Positions 8,341 to 18,038 of a DNA stretch of 64,000 nucleotides are shown piece after piece (position 1 is the stretch's first letter; each line of letters opens with the position of its first letter). The notes under the pieces were generated by a model. It saw only the letters and a list, made by a program, of their open reading frames with translations. It ran no database searches and was not told the DNA's origin. Location of the stretch: contig NZ_FXWI01000004.1 of the NCBI RefSeq assembly GCF_900177765.1, positions 248,001 to 312,000 of the forward strand. Direction: 5' to 3'. The DNA is from Agreia sp. VKM Ac-1783. Its GTDB lineage: Bacteria > Actinomycetota > Actinomycetes > Actinomycetales > Microbacteriaceae. Both the position numbers and the translations under genes were made by a program.

Positions 8341-9276
8341 TTAGTCCTGAAGGTCTTCGTACAGCACCGTCGACAGGTAGCGCTCGCCGTAGCTCGCGAC
8401 GACCACGACGATGGTCTTGCCCGCGTTCTCGGGGCGGCCCGCGAGCTCGAGAGCTGCGGTCACCGTGGCGCCCGACGAGATGCCGGCGAGGATTCCCTCT
8501 TCGGCGGCCAGGCGGCGAGCCATCGAGACCGACTGCGTGATGTTCACGTCGATGACCTCGTCGTAGACCTCGCGGTCGAGCACCTCGGGCACGAAGTTGG
8601 CACCGATGCCCTGGATCTTGTGCGGGCCGGGAGCTCCTCCGTTGAGGATCGGCGACTCGGCGGGCTCGACGGCCACGACCTGCAGACCGGGCTTCTGCTC
8701 CTTGAGGTAGTTGCCGGCGCCGGTGATGGTTCCACCGGTTCCGATGCCCGCGACGAAGATGTCGACGGCGCCGTCGGTGGCGTTCCAGATCTCGGGCCCC
8801 GTGGTCGCGCGGTGGATGGCCGGGTTCGCGGCGTTGGCGAACTGCTTGGCCAGCACGGCTCCGGGGGTGTTGGCGACGATCTCCTCCGCCTTCTCGACGG
8901 CTCCCCGCATGCCCTCGGGGCCGGGGGTCAGAACGAGCTCGGCACCGTAGGCGCGAAGCAGCGTGCGGCGCTCTTTCGACATGGACTCGGGCATCGTGAG
9001 GATGACCTTGTAACCTCGGGCCGCTCCGACCATGGCGAGGGCGATACCCGTGTTGCCCGAGGTGCCCTCGACGATGGTTCCGCCCGGCGGCAGCTCGCCG
9101 GACGCCTCTGCCGCATCCACGATCGCGACACCCAGGCGGTCTTTGACGCTGGCCGAGGGGTTGTAGAACTCGAGCTTCGCGAGAACGGTGGCGCCCAGGC
9201 CTTCGGTCACGCGGTTCAGGCGAACCAGCGGAGTGTTTCCGAAGACCTCGGTGATGTCGTTGTAGATGCTGGACAT
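8341..9276 (-). CDS. cysK: Cysteine synthase A (O-acetylserine sulfhydrylase)
   Basis: 311 residues, fold-type II PLP enzyme, full length. Signature features are NPSASVKDR with the PLP lysine, [12 protein letters not shown], the glycine loop [15 protein letters not shown] and SGISSGA-like [11 protein letters not shown] near the C-terminus. Makes cysteine from O-acetylserine and sulfide. AAGGA lies about 10 bases before the ATG, and TAGGCT about 70 bases upstream is a possible -10. First gene of a cysK-cysE operon, divergent from padC. Confidence 0.96.
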   Translation of the reverse strand: MSSIYNDITEVFGNTPLVRLNRVTEGLGATVLAKLEFYNPSASVKDRLGVAIVDAAEASGELPPGGTIVEGTSGNTGIALAMVGAARGYKVILTMPESMSKERRTLLRAYGAELVLTPGPEGMRGAVEKAEEIVANTPGAVLAKQFANAANPAIHRATTGPEIWNATDGAVDIFVAGIGTGGTITGAGNYLKEQKPGLQVVAVEPAESPILNGGAPGPHKIQGIGANFVPEVLDREVYDEVIDVNITQSVSMARRLAAEEGILAGISSGATVTAALELAGRPENAGKTIVVVVASYGERYLSTVLYEDLQD

Positions 9277-9497
9277 GGCGGCAAATCCTTAACTGAACTC
9301 ATGCGAGCTCGACGACGAGAAGGGGACAACTCTCTCAGCCTAGGGAGTCCGGAAGAGCGCGAACCTATTGTTACGACAACTATCAGCAATTCGTGCTGGT
9401 TATGGCAGAAAGTCGTTGCTGTGGTTGTGCCCGCTGGGGGCTGTGATCTTGCCGACAGGCGCTGGTGACACAACTCGTTTTGTCTCAAGATCAGCTC

Positions 9498-10028
9498 ATG
9501 ACGAATCCAGCCACCACCATCGAGCAGCCCGAGCCCACGCAGAATCTGAAGGGTATCGTCGGCCATCGACTGATCTACACCTACGCCAATGGCTGGCAGT
9601 ACGAGATGTACGTGAAGAATGCCACCACGATGGACTACCGGATCCACAGCGGAATGGTGGGGGGTCGCTGGGTGAAGGATCAGACCATCGACCTCGTGAT
9701 GCTCACGGAGGGCGTCTTCAAGGTCTCTTGGAACGAGCCCACGGGAACCTCCGTGGTCGTCAACATCGTTCCGGACGAACGTGTGCTGCACGGCACGATC
9801 TTCTTTCCGCACTGGGTCGAACTCGACGGCAGCAAGACCGTTCTCTTTCAGAACGATCACCTCGAGCAGATGCGCGCATACCGCGATGAGGGTCCGACCT
9901 ATCCGATCTTCACTGTTCCCGAGTTCGCCAAGATCACTCTGTTCGAATTCGTGGGAGAGGACGACGACCAGGTCATCTCGGTGGCGCCTGCCGATCTGCC
10001 GGCTGATTTTGCGCAGCGAAGCAACTGA
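9498..10028 (+). CDS. padC: Phenolic acid decarboxylase
   Basis: 176 residues, the usual size. Family blocks are clear: [47 protein letters not shown] and [19 protein letters not shown], the last containing the acid residues of the barrel active site. Decarboxylates p-coumaric, ferulic or caffeic acid to vinyl phenols without a cofactor, usually as detoxification of plant phenolics. The start at 9498 matches the family; a GTG 33 bases upstream is in frame. CAAGAT lies 7-12 bases before the ATG and no Shine-Dalgarno is visible. Its usual PadR repressor is not next to it; the 220-base divergent region with cysK contains an imperfect dyad (TTGT-TACG-ACAA, 9369-9380). Confidence 0.93.
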   Translation: MTNPATTIEQPEPTQNLKGIVGHRLIYTYANGWQYEMYVKNATTMDYRIHSGMVGGRWVKDQTIDLVMLTEGVFKVSWNEPTGTSVVVNIVPDERVLHGTIFFPHWVELDGSKTVLFQNDHLEQMRAYRDEGPTYPIFTVPEFAKITLFEFVGEDDDQVISVAPADLPADFAQRSN

Positions 10029-10061
10029 CGACTCCGCTCGAGCTGGCAGCGGCCTGTCGAT

Positions 10062-10529
10062 CTAGAGCGTCTTGCGCATCTTCACGCTCACCGGCTCGTA
10101 TCCCACGGAGTCGTAGAGCGTGCGGGCTGCGGCGTTGAAGGCGAAGACGCTCAGGCCCAAGGTCTGCGCGCCGTGCGAACGCGCATAGTCTTCGGCCAGG
10201 TTCATCGCCTCGCGCCCGATGCCCCGGCCTCGGTGGTGTTCGTCGACCAGAACGTCCCAGATCCACCACGACGTGTCGTCGCCCGAATCGCTGCGTCCCA
10301 GCCACAGGTATCCGACGTAGCGCTCGAGCTCATCGACGAGGTCGAAGACCGCGTTCAGCGCCGTCGGCGCTCCCGAGGCGAAGACGCCATCCATCGACTC
10401 GGCCGAGTGCCGCCGCGCCTCCTCGTGCGACTCGCCCGTGACGATGAGATCTCTCTCGTACTCGTCGCGGCTTCGCTCGAGCCACGCGGGAAAGCGTTCT
10501 GGACTCATCGGAACCAAGTGAACGGGCAT
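10062..10529 (-). CDS. GNAT-family N-acetyltransferase
   Basis: 155 residues from the ATG at 10529. Acetyl-CoA binding motif A is WDVLVDEHHRGRGIGREAMNLAEDYARSHGA, followed by the typical C-terminal LSVFAFNAAARTLYDSVGYEPVSVKMRKTL. Substrate unknown. CACACT, a possible -10 of the CANNNT form, sits at positions 7-12 before the ATG, which fits a short or absent leader. An in-frame start at 10547 is possible. Confidence 0.85.
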   Translation of the reverse strand: MPVHLVPMSPERFPAWLERSRDEYERDLIVTGESHEEARRHSAESMDGVFASGAPTALNAVFDLVDELERYVGYLWLGRSDSGDDTSWWIWDVLVDEHHRGRGIGREAMNLAEDYARSHGAQTLGLSVFAFNAAARTLYDSVGYEPVSVKMRKTL

Positions 10530-10568
10530 GCAACCAGTGTGGCGCACTGTCGTAACACCATGTCAGAG

Positions 10569-11867
10569 TCAGAAGGGGCAGGGCTCTTCTGCTTTCACCT
10601 GCTTTGGATTGTCGTTTCTGACCGCTTCGAAGAGGCCTTTCGGGGCCGCTCGCATTGTGCCCTGAGGTTCGAAGAAGTACCGAAGTCCGGCCGGCGAAGT
10701 CCAGATGAGGGTGTTGTCTTCAACCTGCTCGATCTGCCACCTCGTGTGATGTTTGACTCTGTGATGGCTGGGCGCCAAAGGGGCGAGGTTGTCGTCTTCG
10801 GTCAGTCCGTCGGCGGCGAAGTCGAGTGTGTGGTCGATGTCGGCGTGCACCGAGTCGTCGGCGCAGCCGCCAAAGACGCAGTACGGATGCACGAGTGTGG
10901 CGTGATCGCGCATCTCCTGAGTGGGCCGGTAGTCGGTTGGGCTCAATCGCAGGATGCGGCCAGTTATGGGATCGGTCAGGATGCGCCGCCACGACGTCGC
11001 GTCCGCTGTGAGTCGTGCCGCGGTGACCGGATCGATGGGCCCGTAGCCGCGGAGTATCGCCGGTTCATGTCCCACTCCGAGAAGCGTCATCGCAGGAACC
11101 ATGACGTGCACCCGGCCGCGGATTCCCTTTGTTGCACCAGGAATCGACGTTTCGCCGTTCAGGAGGAGGTCGGAGAGCACGTCGACCCGCAGCTGGGTGA
11201 CGCTGCGCGGATCACCACCGACCTTGAGACTCTTTGCCAGCGACATTGCCCTGTGTGCGATCGAATAGATCTCGGGAGCCGGGGCGTACAGGGTGAGGTA
11301 GGCCATGCCGTCTCTGGCTGGATCAACCGTCACCCTTCGGGTCTTCACCGCCTTCTCGACCTGCTCGACAACGGTCTTCGGGTTTGCCGTTTGCGCCTGC
11401 GAGCGGGCCCGGTACTCGAGCTGCTTGTACGTCAGACCCGGGGCAAGCCGCGCCATGCGAGCGTCGTATTTCTCGAGCGCCCCACCCTCCAGACCATCGG
11501 AGTATGTCGCGATCACGGCCGCGTGCTCTTCGGATATGTCGCCCGCAGCCAGCACGGCGAACGACGCGGGTAGTTTCGACACGAGCGCGATCGCAGTATC
11601 GGCAAGGCTGCGAGCGCGGTATTCGGTGCGGTGTGTGAGCATCGCGATCTCGGTGAAGAACTCCACCTCGGCGACACGGTCAGGAGACCAACGCGGGCCC
11701 GCCGTGGACTGGTCGCTCGGGGCTTCGGCCAACAGCAATTGCCAGGCGTCGTACACCTCGGTGGCCCGCAACGCAGACAGCTCGGCTATCTCCCTGTCGC
11801 GGGCGGCTATTCGCTCGAGCGCCGCCACGTATGGCGACTGCTCGAAGCTGATATCTGGGGATGTCAT
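10569..11867 (-). CDS. DUF222 / HNH endonuclease-domain protein
   Basis: 432 residues. The N-terminal three quarters are the helical DUF222 domain, common and multicopy in Actinobacteria; the C-terminal ~90 residues hold an HNH motif, HPYCVFGGC...DHTLDFA...NLAPLAPSHHRVKH, with metal cysteines and His-Asn-His. The family is sometimes called 13E12-repeat related and has no firmly established role, though a nuclease associated with mobile DNA is often suggested. Codon use does not differ clearly from its neighbours. ATG at 11867 was preferred over a TTG at 11879. Confidence 0.85.
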   Translation of the reverse strand: MTSPDISFEQSPYVAALERIAARDREIAELSALRATEVYDAWQLLLAEAPSDQSTAGPRWSPDRVAEVEFFTEIAMLTHRTEYRARSLADTAIALVSKLPASFAVLAAGDISEEHAAVIATYSDGLEGGALEKYDARMARLAPGLTYKQLEYRARSQAQTANPKTVVEQVEKAVKTRRVTVDPARDGMAYLTLYAPAPEIYSIAHRAMSLAKSLKVGGDPRSVTQLRVDVLSDLLLNGETSIPGATKGIRGRVHVMVPAMTLLGVGHEPAILRGYGPIDPVTAARLTADATSWRRILTDPITGRILRLSPTDYRPTQEMRDHATLVHPYCVFGGCADDSVHADIDHTLDFAADGLTEDDNLAPLAPSHHRVKHHTRWQIEQVEDNTLIWTSPAGLRYFFEPQGTMRAAPKGLFEAVRNDNPKQVKAEEPCPF

Positions 11868-12003
11868 AGCTGAAGTCAATCAGTGACCACCGACACTGGC
11901 CCGAGCAGTCAAACAGGCCAATGATCAGGGATTAGACCTGTGGAAAACCTACCGCAGCGGTGCCCTGGGGAGGAGGAGACGATCGCGCGCGTAAAATCGG
12001 TGA

Positions 12004-12948
12004 GTGGCAGTCTCGAAGGTCCTCCTCTATTACGCGTTCACTCCGCTAGCGGACCCCGACGCCATTCGTCTATGGCAGCGCGATCTCTGTGAGTCGCTCG
12101 GACTGCGCGGCCGCATCCTGATTTCACAAGACGGCATCAATGGAACCGTCGGCGGAGAGCTCGGTGCGGTCAAGAAGTACCTGCGCAAAACCCGCGACTA
12201 CCCGGCATTCAAGCATCTCGACGTCAAGTGGAGCGAGGGATCGGGGCTCGATTCTTCACAGAGTTATCCACAGGCTCCTCACGGTGTGAGTCTCGACTTT
12301 CCGAAGCTGGTCGTGAAGGTGCGCGATGAGATCGTGAGTTTCGGCGCTCCCGAAGAATTGCACGTCGATGAGACCGGAGTTCGCGGCGGAGGAACGAAGC
12401 TGACTCCCGCCGAGCTGCACGAACTCGTCGAGGAGAAAGCGAAAACGGGCGACGACGTGGTGTTCTTCGATGGTCGCAACTCGTTCGAGGCCGAGATCGG
12501 CAGATTCGACGGCGCGATCGTGCCGGATGTGTCGAACACACGCGAGTTTGCTGCCGTTCTCGACTCCGGCGCGTACGACCATCTCAAGGGAAAGCCAGTA
12601 GTTACCTACTGCACAGGCGGTATTCGCTGCGAAGTCCTCTCGAGCCTGATGACCTCGAGAGGGTTCGGCGAGGTGTACCAACTCGACGGCGGGATCGTGC
12701 GCTACGGCGAGACTTTCGGCGATTCCGGGCTGTGGAACGGCTCGCTCTACGTCTTCGACAACCGAGTCTCCATCGACTTCAGCCCCGACGCGGCAGTGAT
12801 CGGTGAGTGCCATCGCTGCGGCGCATCCACGAAGCGCATGCAGAACTGCGCCGAGGTGTCCTGCCGCACCCAGCTCGTGATCTGCGACGCCTGCGCCCAG
12901 TCGCGGCCGCCCGCGTGCTCCGAGCACGAGAGCATCGTAGCCGGATAG
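12004..12948 (+). CDS. trhO: tRNA uridine(34) hydroxylase, rhodanese family
   Basis: 314 residues. N-terminal acylphosphatase-like domain ([28 protein letters not shown]), a central rhodanese domain with the catalytic loop YCTGGIRCE, and a C-terminal cysteine-rich tail ([20 protein letters not shown]) that may bind zinc. TrhO/YceA enzymes hydroxylate U34 of tRNA in an oxygen-dependent reaction. Starts with GTG; TAAAAT at 11992-11997 lies exactly 7-12 bases upstream, so the transcript is probably leaderless. A perfect DnaA box lies in the coding sequence at 12264-12272, in a 17-base sequence repeated just after the gene. Confidence 0.93.
   Translation: MAVSKVLLYYAFTPLADPDAIRLWQRDLCESLGLRGRILISQDGINGTVGGELGAVKKYLRKTRDYPAFKHLDVKWSEGSGLDSSQSYPQAPHGVSLDFPKLVVKVRDEIVSFGAPEELHVDETGVRGGGTKLTPAELHELVEEKAKTGDDVVFFDGRNSFEAEIGRFDGAIVPDVSNTREFAAVLDSGAYDHLKGKPVVTYCTGGIRCEVLSSLMTSRGFGEVYQLDGGIVRYGETFGDSGLWNGSLYVFDNRVSIDFSPDAAVIGECHRCGASTKRMQNCAEVSCRTQLVICDACAQSRPPACSEHESIVAG
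12257..12273 (+). repeat. 17-base repeat with DnaA box, copy 1
   Basis: CACAGAGTTATCCACAG, containing the perfect DnaA-box consensus TTATCCACA, inside trhO. An identical copy is at 12953-12969. Confidence 0.6.
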
Positions 12949-12952
12949 TTTC

Positions 12953-12969
12953 CACAGAGTTATCCACAG
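12953..12969 (+). repeat. 17-base repeat with DnaA box, copy 2
   Basis: CACAGAGTTATCCACAG again, in the 44-base gap between trhO and the next gene, about 12 bases upstream of that gene's TAGGCT -10 hexamer. Binding of DnaA here could occlude the promoter. Confidence 0.6.
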
Positions 12970-12992
12970 TCCGATCGGCCTAGGCTCAGCTC

Positions 12993-13766
12993 ATGAACAC
13001 CAAAGACAAGGCTCATCAGCTTCTTCATCTCCACGAGCAGCGCGCGATCCTCCAGGTCATCAACGTGTGGGACGTCGCAAGCGCCCGTGTGGTCGCCGAT
13101 CTTCCGGGAACCACAGCCCTGGCGACGGCCAGCCACAGCATCGCCGCGACCTTCGGCTACGACGATGGCGAGAACATCCCGCTCGAGCTGATGCTCGACA
13201 TGTGCGGGCGCATCGCGGCCGCCACGGACCTACCCGTGTCGGCCGACCTCGAAGCCGGATACGGCGATCCGGGTGAGACCGTGCGCCGGGCGATCGGGGT
13301 GGGAATCGTGGGCGCGAACCTCGAAGACCAGATGAGGCCGCTGATCGAGTCGGTCGAGAACGTCGCCGAGGTGACGAAAGCAGCGGAGAAAGAAGAGGTG
13401 GGCTTCGTTCTCAATGCCCGCACCGACGCGTTCATCAGAGCCGGAGACCGCCCGCTCGATGACGTGATCTCCGACGCCATCGAGCGCGGTCGCGCCTATC
13501 TCGACGCCGGCGCCGCGTGTATCTTCGTTCCGGGGCTGCTGAGCGAGCAGACGATGATCCGCCTCGTCGAAGGAATCGGCGAGCACCGCGTCAGCGTGAT
13601 CAACGTGCCGGGGTCACTCACGCCGGCGAGGCTCGAGCAGCTGGGCGTTGCGCGCATCTCGTATGGACCCTGGACGCAGCGCGTCGCACTCACCGCGCTG
13701 CAGGCATCCGCCCGTGAGCTGCTGACCGGCGGCCACCTGCCCGAGGGCACGCAGCCGCTCAACTAA
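12993..13766 (+). CDS. Isocitrate lyase / PEP mutase family protein
   Basis: 257 residues, TIM barrel of the carboxyvinyl-carboxyphosphonate phosphorylmutase/methylisocitrate lyase superfamily: NVWDVASARVVADLPG near the N-terminus, SADLEAGYGDPGETVRRAI with the metal-binding acid residues, and NARTDAFI. These short members act on oxaloacetate- or 2-methylisocitrate-like substrates; the catalytic KKCGH loop of true isocitrate lyases is not seen, so the activity is uncertain. TAGGCT (12981-12986) lies 7-12 bases before the ATG, again a leaderless arrangement. Confidence 0.82.
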   Translation: MNTKDKAHQLLHLHEQRAILQVINVWDVASARVVADLPGTTALATASHSIAATFGYDDGENIPLELMLDMCGRIAAATDLPVSADLEAGYGDPGETVRRAIGVGIVGANLEDQMRPLIESVENVAEVTKAAEKEEVGFVLNARTDAFIRAGDRPLDDVISDAIERGRAYLDAGAACIFVPGLLSEQTMIRLVEGIGEHRVSVINVPGSLTPARLEQLGVARISYGPWTQRVALTALQASARELLTGGHLPEGTQPLN

Positions 13767-13773
13767 CCGACGG

Positions 13774-14460
13774 TCAGAACGCGCTGCTCGGCAGGTCTCG
13801 GGCGCCGGATGCGATGGCGTCGACGATCACGCCGGCCACGTGATCGGCGTCGTGACCCGCGGGAAAGGCAGGCGCGGTTCCGGCGATCGCGCGCGTCACC
13901 AGCCCGGTCTCTGTGTGGCCGGGTCGAGCGTCGAGCAGCCGGATGCCTGCCCGACGGTTCTCGCGACCGGCAGCCACCATGAACGCCGCGAGCGCGGCCT
14001 TCGACGCAGAGTAGGCCGCGAGCCCAGCGGTCGGAGCCTCTGCCACTATTCCGCTTATCGTGACGACCACGGGCTCCCGCCCCTCCTCCGCGCTGCGAGA
14101 CAGCGCGGGGAGGGCGGCGGTGATCAACTCGATCGGCGACGCCGCATTGACGGCGAACAAGTCGGCGACCGTCTCTGGTTCGAGTTCCGACGCCGGCCCG
14201 AAGGCCACGACGCCGCTCGCGATGACCACAGCGTCGAGTCCGCCGAGGCGACGCTCGGCCTCGGCCACGACGGCCGCCGATTCGCGGTGCAGATCGGCTG
14301 GGATCGTCTCGGCGGCGAGGTCGAGCGCGTCGAGCCGATCGACATCACGGGCGCTGAGTGCGAGCACGGCACCCGCCTCCGAGAGTCGCCTCGCGATACG
14401 CGATCCGAGTCCACCCGTCGCCCCGACCACAAGAATGCGCTTTCCCCTGAGTTCTGTCAT
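13774..14460 (-). CDS. Short-chain dehydrogenase/reductase
   Basis: 228 residues, Rossmann fold with TGxxxGxG-like VGATGGLGSRIA, an IASG motif in place of NNAG, catalytic Ser in TISGIV and YSASK. Complete classical SDR; substrate unknown. TAGCGT (14467-14472 on the plus strand, read in reverse) is placed 7-12 bases before the ATG with no Shine-Dalgarno, which suggests leaderless translation. Convergent with the preceding PEP-mutase-like gene (7-base gap) and divergent from the ada/alkA gene. Confidence 0.87.
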   Translation of the reverse strand: MTELRGKRILVVGATGGLGSRIARRLSEAGAVLALSARDVDRLDALDLAAETIPADLHRESAAVVAEAERRLGGLDAVVIASGVVAFGPASELEPETVADLFAVNAASPIELITAALPALSRSAEEGREPVVVTISGIVAEAPTAGLAAYSASKAALAAFMVAAGRENRRAGIRLLDARPGHTETGLVTRAIAGTAPAFPAGHDADHVAGVIVDAIASGARDLPSSAF

Positions 14461-14602
14461 GGGCCCACGCTAGGCGCGACCGAAGGATCGGTCGAAGACA
14501 TTGACAGGTCGTCATCGAGGCCGAATGTGTCGAAGAGCTCCACCCCACGGCCGTGTCCGATTTCCGCTAGCCACCCGTCAGTGGATGCGGCAGGGTTGAG
14601 GC

Positions 14603-16150
14603 ATGGATTTCGGCGAGCGGTACCGCGTGATCGAGTCGCGCGACGCGCGGTTCGACGGTCGCTTCGTCACCGCCGTCAGTTCGACCGGCATCTACTGCCG
14701 ACCGAGCTGCCCGGCCCGCACGCCCAAGCCCACGAACGTCACCTTCTACCCCACGAGCGCGGCGGCCCATCTGGCCGGGTACCGCGCGTGCAAGCGCTGT
14801 CTGCCAGAGGCGACGCCCGGCAGCCCCGAATGGAACCTGCGTGAGGACGTCGCCGCACGGGCGATGCGACTCATCGCGGACGGTGTGGTCGAGCGCGACG
14901 GCGTCGACGGGCTGTCTCGCCGAATCGGGTACTCGGCTCGGCAGCTGAACCGCATCCTCGTGGGAGAACTCGGAGCCGGCCCGATCGCGCTCGCCCGGGC
15001 CCATCGTGCGCAGAACGCCCGAACCCTGATCACGGGTACGGCCATGCCGATGGCCGACGTGGCCTTCGCGGCCGGTTTCACCAGCATCCGCCAGTTCAAC
15101 GACACCGTCTCCGAGGTGTTCGATCTCACTCCGTCGGTCCTGCGGTCACGATCGCGCGCGACTCCGGCCTCGGGGGCACCGGATGCCGCCGGCTCGATCC
15201 GTCTCGCGCTGCCCTATCGCGAGCCACTCGACGTCGACGGACTCTTCGCCTGGTTCCCGCCGCGAGCGATCGCAGGGGTGGAGACGGCCGGGCCTCGCCG
15301 ATATGCGCGCACTGTGCGACTTCCGCACGGCGCGGCCCACGTCGAGCTGAGCGCGCCCGAGCGCTCCAAAGGCCATCCCCGTATCGACGCCGTGGCCCGT
15401 TTCGAGAACATCGCCGATCTTCCGGCGCTGCTCAGCCGCGTGCGGCGGCTGCTCGACCTCGATGCCGATCCACAGGCCGTCGATACCGTCCTCTCCCGCG
15501 ACGAGCGCCTCGCATCCGAGGTCGCTCGCGTGCCCGGCATCCGGGTGCCCGGTGCCCTCGATGCCGGCGAGATGCTCATCCGGGCGCTCCTCGGCCAGCA
15601 GGTCACCGTGGCTGCCGCGCGCACGCAGTTGGCGCGACTGGTCGACGCACTCGGCGACAAGCTGCCCCTCTCGATCCATGACGACGATGCCGCGCATGTT
15701 CACCCTCGCCTCTTTCCCACCCCGGCTGCGATTGCGGAACACGCGCACGAGATCCTCCGCGGTCCCGTCGCCCGTACCGACACGGTGCGCCGCGTTGCCG
15801 AGGCGCTCGCCGACGGTTCGCTCTCGATCGATATCTCAGACACGCGAGACGATGTGACCGCCCGTCTCACTGCGATTCGTGGCATCGGCCCTTGGACGGC
15901 CGACTACGTGGTCATGCGCGCTCTCGGGCACCCCGACGTGTTCGTGCGTCGCGATGTCGCGATCCGGTCGGGCGCGCGCACCCTCGGCTTCGCTGACGGC
16001 GACGCGGCACTCGCCGCCGAGGCCACCGCCTTCGCACCCTGGCGCAGCTACCTCTCTATGCACCTCTGGCGTGCGGCCGCTGCGCCGACGCCCGCTTCAA
16101 CTCCCCCACCGACGTCTCACCCGGCTTCTCATCCGAAGGAACACCCATGA
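14603..16150 (+). CDS. alkA: Ada regulatory domain / AraC HTH / AlkA DNA glycosylase fusion
   Basis: 515 residues in three parts. Residues ~1-80: Ada N-terminal zinc domain with four cysteines (YCRPSC and ACKRCLP), which accepts methyl groups from phosphotriesters. Residues ~85-180: AraC-type helix-turn-helix. Residues ~190-500: AlkA glycosylase with helix-hairpin-helix [14 protein letters not shown] and the catalytic Asp in VFVRRDVAI. The protein can therefore sense methylation damage, activate its own operon and excise alkylated bases. The stop overlaps the start of ogt (ATGA), giving a two-gene adaptive-response operon. Confidence 0.95.
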   Translation: MDFGERYRVIESRDARFDGRFVTAVSSTGIYCRPSCPARTPKPTNVTFYPTSAAAHLAGYRACKRCLPEATPGSPEWNLREDVAARAMRLIADGVVERDGVDGLSRRIGYSARQLNRILVGELGAGPIALARAHRAQNARTLITGTAMPMADVAFAAGFTSIRQFNDTVSEVFDLTPSVLRSRSRATPASGAPDAAGSIRLALPYREPLDVDGLFAWFPPRAIAGVETAGPRRYARTVRLPHGAAHVELSAPERSKGHPRIDAVARFENIADLPALLSRVRRLLDLDADPQAVDTVLSRDERLASEVARVPGIRVPGALDAGEMLIRALLGQQVTVAAARTQLARLVDALGDKLPLSIHDDDAAHVHPRLFPTPAAIAEHAHEILRGPVARTDTVRRVAEALADGSLSIDISDTRDDVTARLTAIRGIGPWTADYVVMRALGHPDVFVRRDVAIRSGARTLGFADGDAALAAEATAFAPWRSYLSMHLWRAAAAPTPASTPPPTSHPASHPKEHP

Positions 16151-16656
16151 CCGCGACAGCCCTCCTCCACACCATCGATACGCCCGACGGGCCGTTCACG
16201 ATTCTCGAAGACGACGAGGGGCGGGTGCTCTCGTCGGGCTGGACGGAATCAGACGAGGCCGTGCTCGCCCGCCTGGCTCCGCGCAACCGTCCGAACGCGG
16301 TGGCGGGGCGATCTGCCAACACCCGGGCGGTCGAGGCGTTCTATTCGGGCGACGTCTACGCCATCGATGACGTGCCCGTGCGCCAATTCGGCACTCCCCT
16401 GCAGACCGTCTCGTGGGCGGAGCTACGGCGCATCGCCCCGGGATCACCCATCACATACACCGAACTCGCCGCCCGAAGCGGCAATGCGCGCGCCGTGCGC
16501 GCGGCAGCGAGCGCGTGCGCCCGCAACGCTCCCGCACTCTTCGTGCCGTGCCACCGCGTGATCAACACGGCCGGCGGCCTCGCCGGATTCGCCTGGGGCA
16601 TTCCCGTGAAACGCTCCCTACTGGCACGGGAAGCGGCCGCCGCGAACAACGGGTAG
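16147..16656 (+). CDS. ogt: Methylated-DNA-protein-cysteine methyltransferase
   Basis: 169 residues. The active-site motif PCHRVI is present, with a preceding helix-turn-helix region ([24 protein letters not shown]) typical of Ogt/MGMT C-terminal domains, and [13 protein letters not shown] at the end. Repairs O6-methylguanine by suicide transfer to the cysteine. Translationally coupled to the ada/alkA gene through a 4-base overlap. Confidence 0.95.
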   Translation: MTATALLHTIDTPDGPFTILEDDEGRVLSSGWTESDEAVLARLAPRNRPNAVAGRSANTRAVEAFYSGDVYAIDDVPVRQFGTPLQTVSWAELRRIAPGSPITYTELAARSGNARAVRAAASACARNAPALFVPCHRVINTAGGLAGFAWGIPVKRSLLAREAAAANNG

Positions 16657-16660
16657 CGCT

Positions 16661-17149
16661 TTATGCCGCTCGGCCGGCCCGGCGCAGAAGGCGTCTGCTG
16701 CGACGCGCGTCGCGCCGCCCGTTCGAGTTGCTCGTCGTGAAGTCGCGCGCATCCGAGTCGGAGAGGGCGACCAGCACGAGGATGTCGAGCGAGAGGCCGA
16801 GCAGCCCGCCGTTCTCGAGTGTGAACGAGGTGCCGTCGGCGAAGAAGTCGGCGGCCGAGCCCAGCACCAGAACCGTGGCGAGGATCATCGCCACGAATCG
16901 CGCCCGGTTGCTGCCCGTGAAGATGAACCGCGCCACCGCCAGGTCGATGATCACGGCGATGCCCAACAAGACCATGATCACGACGAACACGGCGCTCGAC
17001 AACGCCTGATCGTCGGCACTGGTGCCCAGATCGAGCGAGACGTCGACGTCCTTCCAGTCGAAGGCGATGTTCACCGCGGTCACGATCGTCGTCACGGTGC
17101 GCAGCAGAATCAGCAGCACCCCGAGGTAGATCGAGATGGGCCGCCTCAC
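16661..17149 (-). CDS. Small integral membrane protein, function unknown
   Basis: 162 residues with four hydrophobic segments (about residues 7-27, 52-72, 84-104, 114-132) and a basic C-terminal tail rich in Arg. I do not recognise a family. It overlaps the upstream LssY_C-domain gene by 4 bases (ATGA) and is the last gene of a three-gene operon pfkB-like, lssY-like, membrane protein. Convergent with ogt with a 4-base gap. Confidence 0.8.
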   Translation of the reverse strand: MRRPISIYLGVLLILLRTVTTIVTAVNIAFDWKDVDVSLDLGTSADDQALSSAVFVVIMVLLGIAVIIDLAVARFIFTGSNRARFVAMILATVLVLGSAADFFADGTSFTLENGGLLGLSLDILVLVALSDSDARDFTTSNSNGRRDARRSRRLLRRAGRAA

Positions 17150-18036
17150 GACTCCACCTCCGGCCCCGCGCCCGACGTCACGGGCACCTGCCTCAGATCG
17201 ATCTGCGGAAGGTCGCCATCCGTCGCGATGGCATCGCCGCCGCCGTTGACGGCGTGATAGCCGGTCGAGAAGTTCCGGATGACGGACACGGTCGCGTCAG
17301 GATTGGCCGCCGTGACCGTCGCCACGATGTGGTCGCGTTCCACGTCGGTGTCGGCATCGATCTTGTGCGTGACCTGCAGGGTGAACAACGACAGCCCGAC
17401 ACTGCGGTCGTAGGTTCCGGCCGCGAGCCACTGGGTCGGAATTCCGCCGGGAAGGAGCCACCCCTCGGGCGCCCGCCAGAAACGCACGTGATGCCTCTGT
17501 GCCGGGTTTCCGGCGACCTCCTGCTGATAGGTGAAGTCCTGGATGTTGCCGAAGAGATAGAGCGGACTCACGGGCGCATCGGAGTAGCTGCGCCGCATGA
17601 TCGTCGACATCACGATGCGCCCTGCCGAGGTGAGGCTCACCTCGTCGGCGCGGGTCCAGCCCGCGGCCACCATCGAGGCGTGCACCTGCTCTACGCTGCC
17701 GAACAGCGACAGATTCACCGGGTCGCCGAGCAACCCCTCGCGCGTGCGGGCGCGACCGATGAAGTAGTCGGGCACATAGATCACGGTGAGCAGCGTGTGG
17801 ATGCGTGGCAACAGAAGGTAGGCCAGCACCACCCAGAAGATGAGAATGAACCAGAGGTTCTGCCACCCGCGCGTGAACGATTCGGTGACGAGCAGGTAAC
17901 CGAGCCACGCCGTGGCTACGGTGCCGAACACGAAGAAGGCCCGGTCGAAAAGCCGCACGATCCCGAGGCGCTGGCGCGCGGCATCCGGATGCGCGTCGCG
18001 CTCGTCGGCTTCGAGTTCGCCGAGCGATGTCGACAT
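17146..18036 (-). CDS. LssY C-terminal domain membrane protein
   Basis: 296 residues from the ATG at 18036, which is two bases after the stop of the kinase gene. Two membrane segments (about 35-55 and 63-85), then a soluble domain with blocks typical of LssY_C proteins: DPVNLSLFGS, SPLYLFGNIQDFTYQQEVAGNPAQRHHVRFW and PEGWLLPGGIPTQWLAAGTYDRSVGLSLFTLQVTHKID. The domain is known from Legionella LssY and from many actinobacterial proteins of unknown role, possibly linked to phospholipid or envelope metabolism. Confidence 0.82.
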   Translation of the reverse strand: MSTSLGELEADERDAHPDAARQRLGIVRLFDRAFFVFGTVATAWLGYLLVTESFTRGWQNLWFILIFWVVLAYLLLPRIHTLLTVIYVPDYFIGRARTREGLLGDPVNLSLFGSVEQVHASMVAAGWTRADEVSLTSAGRIVMSTIMRRSYSDAPVSPLYLFGNIQDFTYQQEVAGNPAQRHHVRFWRAPEGWLLPGGIPTQWLAAGTYDRSVGLSLFTLQVTHKIDADTDVERDHIVATVTAANPDATVSVIRNFSTGYHAVNGGGDAIATDGDLPQIDLRQVPVTSGAGPEVES

Positions 18037-18038
18037 GA

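Noticed and set aside
9366-9385. TTGT-TACG-ACAA dyad between cysK and padC as PadR operator
   Set aside because: PadR sites known to me have an ATGT-N-ACAT form; the arms here are only four bases and the extension is imperfect. Kept only as a remark under padC.
10569-11867. Active mobile element around the DUF222/HNH gene
   Set aside because: No terminal repeats, transposase or integrase, and the composition matches the flanks; such genes are common single chromosomal genes in Actinobacteria.
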